This document shows, one piece after another, positions 46,530 through 55,316 of a DNA stretch of 64,000 nucleotides (within the stretch, counting starts at the first letter, position 1; each line of letters begins with the position of its first letter). A program made the translations under genes and the position numbers. The stretch comes from Limonium bicolor (lineage: Eukaryota > Streptophyta > Magnoliopsida > Caryophyllales > Plumbaginaceae). The notes beneath the pieces were generated by a model, which did not search any database, was not told where the DNA came from, and saw only the letters and a list, made by a program, of their open reading frames with translations. The stretch lies in contig CM041778.1 in the NCBI GenBank assembly GCA_023374045.1, positions 365,836,831 to 365,900,830 on the forward strand, given 5' to 3'.

Positions 46530-46620
46530 TACTGTATGCTAGATGGAGTATATCATGTATATAAGGTGGGTGAAGTTCTTGCACCTCGTTTTGGAAAACC
46601 GTTAGTGGTAATCTCCCGTT
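46530..46620 (+). pseudogene. Exon-like stretch next to the hAT MITE, unidentified
   Basis: Reads MLDGVYHVYKVGEVLAPRFG followed by KPLVVIS. Before the MITE a matching stretch reads ARHASRDSVSHDTG. It may belong to the same broken gene as 31440-31800, with the third copia and the MITE both inserted in it. Family not recognised. Confidence 0.28.
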
Positions 46621-47030
46621 GTTTATCTATTATCTTGTATGGTAGGGGTCTGATATAAGTGGTTGATTATCTTTCACCATAGTTGGACACTAGGTTTGTA
46701 TTCTCTTCTTTTAACTTAATCTATGCACCTTTTTTTTTAATCTATGCACTTTTGCGAAAGAAATAAAAAGAGTGGAAACACTTGTAATCTGGTTTTAGTA
46801 ACTTTGTAAGAAATCGGACGCACACCTCAAATAATTTTGGGTTTTCAATATATGTTTTACCGAACACACACATTTCAGGACCAACCTCAAAGGACATGAG
46901 TGGGGCCACCGGTCATCCCCTTTTTATGCATACAAACACCGAAACCTAGCTATGCTGGAAGAAGAAATCGCAGACACATCACTCATGAAACCCTCCCGTG
47001 TCATCAATAGTAGTTAGTGAGTATTTACTT
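46621..47030. other. Unassigned; probable 3' flank of the C2/thioredoxin locus
   Basis: AT-rich, nothing recognised. Confidence 0.45.
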
Positions 47031-47363
47031 TTAATTAGAGGATGAAACCATATGCTTAACAAGTGCCTGTTGAAGCCCCTCCTTAACCCCGACCAACTTC
47101 TCAAGTATCATCCCCTTCCTCAGGAACATGAATGTGGGGGTTGCATTAACACCCCAATCAACAGTAACAGAGTTTAGCTCATTCACGTCCACTTCAAGAA
47201 ATATAACATTAGGGTATCTCCTAGCCAACTCAGTAAAGTAGGGAGAAATGGTTCTAGATGGTTCACACCAGGTTGCATTAAAATCAACAACAATCAGTTT
47301 TTTGGTATCATTAGCCTTGTGGAGCCACTGATCCCACTCTTGGATGGTGTGCAAAGTGATCAC
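47031..47363 (-). CDS. Thioredoxin-h-like domain with CEPS site (3' end of the fused exon)
   Basis: 110 residues from an in-frame ATG. Typical cytosolic thioredoxin-h proteins are 110-125 residues and reduce protein disulfides through a WCGPC site. Here the motif is WCEPS (residues 32-36): the first Cys is kept, the second is Ser, and Gly is Glu. The cis-proline (ATPTF, P76) and the buried Asp (VVDFNA) are present, so the fold is probably sound. Single-Cys thioredoxins can form mixed disulfides but not do normal turnover; plant CXXS proteins are a precedent. Whether translation starts here or the domain is part of the longer last-exon reading is unknown. Confidence 0.7.
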   Translation of the reverse strand: MITLHTIQEWDQWLHKANDTKKLIVVDFNATWCEPSRTISPYFTELARRYPNVIFLEVDVNELNSVTVDWGVNATPTFMFLRKGMILEKLVGVKEGLQQALVKHMVSSSN

Positions 47364-48504
47364 TTGTCCTGAACCCTCATGTTTATAGGAACAATAGATA
47401 GGTGGCTGACATGGAGTTGGGTATGCTTGACTGGGATGAGAGGGAGATAGAGCAGTGTAATATGAAGTGGCAGGTTGAGTATAAGGCTTTGCAGGAGGGA
47501 CGGGATAAGGTTGGACTGGAGCAGAAGGATAATATTTTGGAGTAGGAGGATAAGGTTGAATTGCTGAATGTGATGAACCATGAAAAGAATGTTGAGTTGC
47601 AAAGCTTGGTCCTTGTTGCTGCTGCTAGATACAACACAATACTTCATGTTACAGTCAAAGGTTTGAGCTATGCATTGCATATTAATTACAAATATGTACA
47701 TTAGATAAACATACCATAAGATCGGGCTGGATAGAATTAAACAAACTGTACCAGCAGTCCTGTGGCCAAATCAATCAAGATGTATATAAATGATACAAAT
47801 TAAGAAGATGAGACATGTAGAGATTGGAATGGTGGCAGGCAGTATTGAATTCTTTTACCTTTTATTAGTTAGAGTGTAGATATCAACGATAGGCTCGTCA
47901 TTACCCAGAGAAATGAATTTCCTGAGGTTAACACTGGATAGTAGAGGAAAAACACTAATTGATGTTAATTAGAACAAAAATGGACGATGAATTGCTATCA
48001 AATCACAAAATCATTGGCTTCTATATATGGGATCCCCACCTTCCCTTGCCAATGAGGGTATCTTTAGTAACGTGTGGGCATTATGAACCGATATGTTCAT
48101 CTTTTCAACCCTTCAATAAGGGTGAAACTGAAACCGTTCTCCAAATTTAGGGTTTGTACCACCACCTACACCAAATTATAAGAATGTTAATGGTTTGATC
48201 CCGTAAAACAAGCAATTCTTACAAGTCCAACAACCATGGAGCTAGCTTGGATATATAAATTGGTTACCTCGACATATAGTACGAAAACTAGTGCCTCCGT
48301 ATTCAAGACAGACATAAGGATCTTGGGATGTTAATGTCGAAAGTGTCCTTCAAATCAGTACATCTCATAACTGAGTAAATACCAAAATAACCACAACACC
48401 AGTTAGTATAAGTCAACTATAATTAATAAGAAGTAAATCTCCTTGAGCAATAATGAACATACCTAAAACATGAGCGTCTTTCCTTGGATTGAGATACACG
48501 ACAT
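47031..48504 (-). pseudogene. C2-domain gene copy whose last exon is fused to a thioredoxin-h domain
   Basis: Minus-strand exons match the C2 gene at 50888: 48504-48463 (MSCISIQGKTLM), 48370-48268, 48165-48040, 47933-47859 (SVNLRKFISLGNDEPIVDIY), 47759-47715 and 47624-47031. Splice borders are kept, but exons 1, 2, 3 and 5 each carry one-base shifts or stops, so the C2 part is damaged. The last exon is fully open for 197 residues. It has a Q/P/Y-rich tail (QPYPPTPKYYPSAPVQPYP) and then, in frame, GSGQVITLHTIQEWDQWL and a complete thioredoxin fold (VVDFNATWCEPSRTISPYF, FLEVDVNELNSV, NATPTFMFLRKG). Thioredoxin-h genes normally have introns inside the domain; here there is none, suggesting a retrocopy. 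The active site is CEPS rather than CGPC. A thioredoxin-only product from ATG 47363 (110 residues) is possible. A TATA-like CATAAATAG lies near 48565-48573. Confidence 0.8.
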
Positions 48505-48573
48505 ACTGTAGAGCTATGATCAGATCGAACCAGACCTCAGTGAGAAGTAAAATGGGGCGCAGAGGCTATTTAT

Positions 48574-49109
48574 GCATCTGTGCAGGATTGAGTTATTCCC
48601 AACTGACTTTGTAATCAAAAGTCTTCTCTCCTATTTTAATCGGTTAACGCGCCCATTCATTCTTTACTAAGCACGATTTGTAGAAACAACGGCTTTAGAA
48701 AGAGGAAATAATATCTGACCTCATGACTTTCTAACAGACGAAGATGCATCATACATTATAATAATGTCAACGCACGACTTTAGAACCATCACCCACGTAA
48801 CCTAAACCCACCTCTTCAGCTGATAAAATAAAGGATTACTTACATTGGAAGCTAAATATATGTTTCAAGTCATGACTGATCGCCAGATTTATTATAAAGT
48901 TTGAGAGGTTCTCATTTGGCTTGTATTCCTGTTCGAGATGTCTCCCTAATGATCATATATATAATTACGAATGTTTTCCCATATTTAAGGAACTTAATTA
49001 CATGCTTATCTGATGTGGAAATTTTTTGGCTTTCTGTCACATTAATTTATATTCTCTAATAAAACTACTTTCTATTACAAGTGGTATCTTCAAATAAACA
49101 GTAATAAAA
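48574..49109. other. Upstream region of the minus-strand C2 copy, nothing else recognised
   Basis: AT-rich sequence without ORFs or repeats I can assign. It would contain the promoter of the minus copy. Confidence 0.45.
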
Positions 49110-49796
49110 AAACTTCTGCCCGTTGGGAAATATACGCGCCTACGATCCCCTGTTTTCCCATCGTCTTCCTTCTAGCCGACGCCCTCGCCCGCGCTTCTAC
49201 CGTTGCCTTCCTGAAGCCGCCGCCCCTGAGCACCGTCGGGCTCCCTCCGGTGCGCCGGGCCGCCGCCTGGTGACAAGGCCCCCCCGAGAGTGGTGCTCCC
49301 CCCCCCTCCTCCTCCGTCTTTTTCAACCCCAATGGGGCGCAAGAGGATTGGAACCAGGGCCACCCCGCTCCTCTGTCTCGCCGGTTCCCCTCTCCCCTGT
49401 CGCCTCCACTCGCATCGCGTCGTTCACTGCGCCCTCCCTGGTTGGCGTGTCGCAGAGGCAAGCTAGTCACCGTCGGTTCTACGACTCCTCTCCCTGCTCC
49501 AGTGGTGTCGAGTGCGTCGCTCCTTCTGGCCTCCTCCACCGGCCTTGGTCTGACCTCCCCCGGTTGAGGCGCGTCGTTGGAGCTCAAGATGGAGGCGTGC
49601 CCTTGAAGTTGCTGGGGAGTCGCATGCGCCGGCTCTTCCCGCTCCAACCGTGGATGTTATTGTTGGTTCGAAAGACATTTTTCAATTCTAATGGCTTCGT
49701 CGGCCTTTGGTAGAGCCGTTTTGAGCTTCAGTGCGCCTACTATTGGGGTGAATCTGTTGAGGTCTTCTGGAGGCTCAATGGGCTGGTACCCCAGAA
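49110..49796. other. GC-rich block beside the second gap, open on both strands
   Basis: A sharp rise in GC content, with Pro/Arg/Ser-rich readings on plus (49123-49713) and Gly/Arg/Ala-rich readings on minus (49090-49647). Such two-strand openness is a product of base composition. It resembles the GC-rich 5' regions of some plant retroelements, but no domain is visible. It ends in the gap. Confidence 0.4.
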
Positions 49797-50296
49797 NNNN
49801 NNNNNNNNNNNNNNNNNNNNNNNNNNNNNNNNNNNNNNNNNNNNNNNNNNNNNNNNNNNNNNNNNNNNNNNNNNNNNNNNNNNNNNNNNNNNNNNNNNNN
49901 NNNNNNNNNNNNNNNNNNNNNNNNNNNNNNNNNNNNNNNNNNNNNNNNNNNNNNNNNNNNNNNNNNNNNNNNNNNNNNNNNNNNNNNNNNNNNNNNNNNN
50001 NNNNNNNNNNNNNNNNNNNNNNNNNNNNNNNNNNNNNNNNNNNNNNNNNNNNNNNNNNNNNNNNNNNNNNNNNNNNNNNNNNNNNNNNNNNNNNNNNNNN
50101 NNNNNNNNNNNNNNNNNNNNNNNNNNNNNNNNNNNNNNNNNNNNNNNNNNNNNNNNNNNNNNNNNNNNNNNNNNNNNNNNNNNNNNNNNNNNNNNNNNNN
50201 NNNNNNNNNNNNNNNNNNNNNNNNNNNNNNNNNNNNNNNNNNNNNNNNNNNNNNNNNNNNNNNNNNNNNNNNNNNNNNNNNNNNNNNNNNNNNNNN
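49797..50296. other. Assembly gap, 500 N
   Basis: Exactly 500 N, placeholder length. It sits between the two C2 copies. Confidence 0.99.
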
Positions 50297-50887
50297 GCTC
50301 GAGTGTTCTTCCCTTGATTTTCACTAGCCTTTAAATTCTCAAAACCCTTGTCCTGATTCTTAACACTGCCATTGTAACACACTAGCTAATTACTTACATA
50401 AATAATTGTTATGAGTAGAAGTAGTAACTTGATTTAATAACTGATATGCATAATATAAACAATTTAGTTGTAGGTGATGTTAGGTCGTAAGGAGAATGAG
50501 AGTATGTATAATCGTCCCTCGTGAATCGAGACTTTGAAACAGCTTAGCAGTCTGTTTGCTGAAAAAGACTAACTCAACGTGGTATTGATTTTTAGGGGTT
50601 TTGTTGTCCGTTAGAATGTCCAGAGATTAGATACTTTTCTCTAGCTTCATATTTAAATGTATCCTACGTACCTTTCTCATTAAGAAGAGATCAATGAGGT
50701 TTTGCAATTAAATAGTAAGTAGATGCTTGATCTAGTTTAGAAAAGACTTTGACTAATTAGAAGTCAACTCGAAAAATAAAATGCAACCCAGATGCCTTTT
50801 AAACAAACCTTTTCGCCATTTTTAGTTTTAGCAGGGTTGATTCTGATGATATCGATCTCAGCAGGAAAGCAGCAGCGCAGCAGCAGC
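50297..50887 (+). promoter_or_regulatory. Upstream region of the plus-strand C2 gene
   Basis: AT-rich, with a TATTTAAATG box near 50650. An in-frame ATG at 50792 would add 32 residues with a hydrophobic stretch (FLVLAGLILMISIS). This could be a signal peptide, but the minus-strand paralogue starts at the equivalent of 50888. Confidence 0.35.
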
Positions 50888-52065
50888 ATGTCTTCTATCT
50901 TGATCCAAGGAAAGACGCTCACGGTTAGAGGTAACATTCATCAATTGTCGAGGAATTTAATTTCCTTTCTTGATAGTTCACATCGAATATATATAATGCA
51001 CCTTAATTACTTAGAAATGGTCTTGACTTATTTTGTTTCCTTGATTTCTCATCAGTTCTGAATTGCACTGACCTGAAGGATGTTGCGTGGATCAAAAAGC
51101 AAAATCCTTATGTCTGTCTTAAATATGGAAACACCATTTATCGTACAAGAATATGTATAGGTGACAGATAATGTTGACCATCAATTTTCTAGGCCCCTGC
51201 AGGGGTGTATGACTCAACTGAGATCTTCTTGTTTGGTTTCTGGAATCAAACCGTAAATGTTTCTTTCTCTATTTTGTAGCCGGTGATAAAAACCCCACTT
51301 TTCAAGACAAGTTCGAATTCACCCTTATTCAAGGACTGATGGAGATTACCATCTCGGTCTACAACCACCACACTTTACTTAGCCATGACTTCATAGGCAA
51401 GGGAAGGTAACTAAAGTGGAGCGTTTTCATTGAAGATTCATATTCCATGAATTTGTTTTAATATAAATGTTTTTCTCCAACTATATTACTCCAGTGTTCA
51501 GCTCAACAAATTGATTTCTCAAGGCCATGACAGTTGTGACTGTTCCATTTACAGTGAAAGTAGACGGTAAAACGAAATCAATTAGTTCTACATTTTCGTG
51601 CTCTTTTGACTGCTCCATTTTCATATTCGTTTTATTTTTTGGTTACAGGAGTGCTGGAGAAGTTCGTCTAACTCTATATTGCCCAGATCTTATGGTATAA
51701 CCATTTCCTTAACAGTTCTTAACTAATTTGGTTATACTTAAAACCATGGCTTGTTAATGAGCAAAAGACTCATAAATGTAATATAAAGTGTGCTGTTTTG
51801 TATGTAGCCGCAACAAGGATCAAGCTGTGCTTCACCACTAACGGGATACTTAACATATCAACATTCTTTTCCGCTACCACCACTTCCTGCAGACCAATAT
51901 CCCTCTTCTTCATCAGTTCAGCCTTGTCCTCCAACTTCAGCAAATATTTATCCTTCTCTTTCAGCTGAACCTTGTCCTCCTCTTCAACAAATCTTTATCC
52001 TTCTCTTTCAGCTGAACCTTGTCCTCCTCAACTTCAACAAATCTTTATCCTTCTATTTCAGCTGA
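50888..52065 (+). CDS. C2-domain protein with proline-rich repeat tail
   Basis: Six exons with GT-AG borders and consistent phases: 50888-50930, 51056-51160, 51280-51406, 51495-51566, 51649-51694, 51808-52065, giving 216 residues. Residues 1-131 form a single C2 domain (ILIQGKTLTVRVLNCTDLKD, NPYVCLKYGNTIYRT, NPTFQDKFEFTL, TISVYNHH...HDFIGKG, GEVRLTLYCPD), the fold of small plant C2 proteins that bind membranes, often with calcium. The tail starts PQQGSSCASPL and holds units of the form NIYPSLSAEPCPP. Two one-base slips between about 51975 and 52035 move the remaining units out of frame, so the reading ends at TGA 52063, while the units continue open in another frame to 52357. The real C-terminus may be longer if the slips are errors. 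Confidence 0.82.
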
Positions 52066-52357
52066 ACCTTGTCCTCCTCCACCTTCAACAAATCTTTATC
52101 CTTCTATTTCAGCTGAACCTTGTCCTCCACCTTTTACAAATCTTTATCCTTCCACTGCAGATGAACCTTGTCCTCCACCATCAACAAATTATTTTTCTTC
52201 TCTTACAGCCCAACCGTGTTCTTCACTTCTTCTAGATCACATTTACTATCCTTCACCTTCAATCCAACCAGGGCCATGTGATACTGCGCAATATCTGCCA
52301 TGCTGTCCATCTCCCGCTTATTCTTGTGAAGCTTACCCAATTCTAAATCAGCACTAA
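51925..52357 (+). repeat. Minisatellite coding NLYPSxSAEPCPP units
   Basis: About five to six copies of a 48-57 bp unit (CTTTATCCTTCTATTTCAGC type). In the frame starting at 52019 it reads TSTNLYPSISAEPCPPPPST and so on to NQH-stop at 52357. The first two units are in two other frames because of one-base differences. Confidence 0.85.
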
Positions 52358-53019
52358 CATAGTTCTTTATAATTCAATTTATCAAACATGTTTTTCTATA
52401 TTCCAAGTTCTTTAATTTCCATTAGATAGTCTTCCATATTCAACAACTATCACATGTCACCACAGTGGTCCATCATTACCATCTCCACCAATCGTCGGTC
52501 TCCACCATCAAGGCGCCATTGTCACATTCATGGGTTATCATCAACCGCTAGCTTCTGGTGAAGACCTGCAGCTCATCCCATTTCACTAGCTACCCCTACG
52601 AATTTCAGTTGCATCATTTTGTGGAAAATGGTTTTGGAGGAAGTCACATTCTCATTTCTTGCACCATTTCCCTTGAAGCAAAAACACACACTTAATACAT
52701 TGTACATGTTTTCAGTTTGTTTCTGCAGGCGTAATGGACACTTCATAACCATAAAAAGTACATAGATCTATTTGGAATCAGTGGTTTTTTTTTGTCATTG
52801 TATATAAAAAAAGAGCAGCGTGTGCAAATGATGGGACAGTATTTCCTCATTGGATGTTATTCTACAATCTTAATAGAAAGTGCTTATTTAGAAATTAGTA
52901 GATAGATAAAACTATTATAAACGATTAGAGCAGGTAGGAAAGTACTATGGTCATGATAGAAAAAACACTCCACATCAGCATGATAACCGACAGTGCTATT
53001 AGAAGCAGGAAACCATCCA
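52358..53019. other. 3' flank of the C2 gene, otherwise unassigned
   Basis: Probable 3' untranslated region for the first part. Nothing else recognised. Confidence 0.45.
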
Positions 53020-54700
53020 CCTGGTTTTTTTTTTATATATAATTTAGGCATATAGCCATTTATATATTATTACATGGGGAACCAGGTGGATGGGTTTGAT
53101 TTTGGGCCTCGTTAAAACCTTTCCAAGCAAAACTCAATGGGAAAAAGCTTGAAGAAGAAAAAGAGTACCCACCCCATCCGATTACAACCTAGGGGACCAA
53201 TTACAACAAAGGAAAACAACTCCAAACAACTAGAACAACAGCTAACGTCTACAAGTAATCCTTCACGGACGTGACTCCTACAAATGCGTTACAAGATAAT
53301 GAGAAATCCTTCCACCATGTCTTAGTCCACCACCATACTCCCAACTTTATTTGGGTGATAATCCGGCTAACCTCACATGTATCCCCCCGGAAGATAACAT
53401 TGTTTCGATGCAGCCAAATGTAATAAACGCCATAACAGAAGGTAGACTTCCAAACCCGTCGAGCCTTCGAGGCAAGCGGATAAGAGAACCAGGCCATATA
53501 TATTTCTGCTACACTCCTTTGGAAAGTGAATGGGACATTCCACCACTGTAAGATACCCTCCCAAATCCGCCCGATAAGAGGGCAATGAAATACCACATGA
53601 TCGAGTTGTTCCATTGCTCTTTTACACCATGGGCACCAAGTTTGGCCGATAGGGATTACATCTCTTTCAAATAGGAGCTCTCGAGTCATTAGCCTTCTTC
53701 TAAGAGCAAGCCATATCATTAACTCCACCCTAGGTTCACACAAACCTTTCCATAACGGTTTAAACTCAATCTCATTCGTAGTAGCCTGCCCTTCTACAGT
53801 TATATCATTCAAGGAGGAAATGATGTCCTTGGAGATAGTATACTTACCTAAGCTGGACCAGATGGCCTCATCACGAGTATGGGCACTGACTGGGGACAAG
53901 GAGGCATGCAGTAGTTCGTATAATGACGTCTCATGCTCCACCTCATAACCAAACAAAATTCGGCGCCATGATAGTCTCCAAACCCATTCATCATTTTGCC
54001 ATTCTCCCGCCTGAGCAACCATGCAGTCCTGCTGTAAGCTAATTTGAAAGAGACGCGGGAATGCCTCCCTCAAACTCCCCACGTGTGTCCACCGATCATA
54101 CCAGAATGATATATCACTTCCATCACCCAGCACAATTTTAACTTTACTATCCATGATGGTTTTGAGTGATGAGCAACCTTCCGTGGCCAGACAAATCGAG
54201 TGCCAAATTCCTCTCGGCCTAGGTGTATTCTCACACACATTCCCGGTGTGGATACCCCTCCTCGTGCTATATATTGATCTGACCACTTGCTTCTACAGGG
54301 GGGACTGATTTTTTGCAAAGCTAAATCTCCACTTGGCCAGGAATGCTAAGTTTTTCAATTGCAAATCTGTAAAACCAAGGCTACCTTTTTCTTTCGGACG
54401 TGTCATCTTCTTCCATGAGACCGGTGTTAAGAATTTATCCGTTTTCTTTCCCCAAAAAAATTGCCTTTGGATGGCCACTAGTTTTTTCCGAACCTTAACT
54501 GGGATCACAAATAAGCTAGCATAATAGAGGGGGATAGAGTCAAGAACGGACCTTATGAGAACTGCACGCCCGGCCCTAGAGAGACTCGTGGCCTTCCAAG
54601 TTGCAAGTTTGGACGTCACTTTTTGGATTACCGGGTCCCAAGTTGCAGCCTTTCTTGTGTTAGCTCCCAGTGGACATCCCAGATAGAAAGCCTTATTAGT
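53020..54700 (-). mobile_element. 5'-truncated L1-type LINE
   Basis: Minus orientation. A T run at 53022-53031 on plus marks its poly-A end. The 3' region carries the phrase GGGCCTCGTTAAAACC typical of plant LINE tails. The coding part covers only the C-terminal third of ORF2. The 5' border near 54700 is where the reading YLGCPLGANTRKAATW begins. No clear target duplication was found. Confidence 0.8.
53249..54697 (-). pseudogene. LINE ORF2 C-terminus (RT thumb and zf-RVT)
   Basis: Minus readings: FYLGCPLGANTRKAATWDPV, then SRAGRAVLIRSVLDSIPLYY and IQRQFFWGKK (54619-54293). After a frame change come IVLGDGSDISFWYDRWTHVG and a zinc-binding module CPWCKRAMEQLDHVVFHCPL (54286-53249). This is the RNase-H-less end of plant L1-type ORF2 with the zf-RVT domain. 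The catalytic RT core and endonuclease are absent, so it cannot move. Confidence 0.87.
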
Positions 54701-55316
54701 GGACTATGCCTGAATTGGCAAGGCAAGAAGGATTTGTTATTTGGTTGATAGATCATGTTACTAGGACATGGAGGCAATCTTTAGTTGGAAAATGGTTTCA
54801 TCCGCTTGATGTGAATAAATATAATTAAAACTCCATTAGCGCAACATCAAAAGTAGCGTGTAGAGGATAAATGGGGATGGGTATATACAAAGACACATGA
54901 ATTCACTGTTTTTTTGATAGTTTACTGGAGAACCGGTTACAATGGAAATACTGTGGCATAGAGCCGTTCTCGCCAGATTTTAGAGAAAAGAGAGTACAAT
55001 TATATATCATACAAAGAGAATACGACACAAATTTGAAATGAAATAACCCGGAAACAAAGAAGTATAGATTGCCGGTTTTGTCCGAGACTTGAGATAAATT
55101 GAATTCACTACTTAGCTCCACAGTAGTGGCACAATCGAGAGTGCCGAGAAAATAGCCCAAAAGCCATGGGGTAGAGCAGATGACCGAAGTAGCTTTTCGC
55201 AAAGAGCTTGGTTAGGCTGGAGCGCTCCACATTGCCTCTGCTTGAACGAAAAAAATTCGTATGAAACGTCTAATGCCGGGAGTTACGAATATGTTGATGA
55301 CGGGGGTGTGAATTTT
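54701..55316. other. Unassigned sequence
   Basis: No gene or repeat recognised. A TTTTTTTGATAG stretch near 54910 could be the tail of another LINE. Confidence 0.4.

Noticed and set aside
49657..50382. Long open readings across the second N run
   Set aside because: Same artefact as the first gap.
50792..50887. Start of the C2 gene at ATG 50792 with a signal peptide
   Set aside because: The minus-strand paralogue starts at the position equal to 50888, and small C2 proteins are normally cytosolic; kept only as an alternative.
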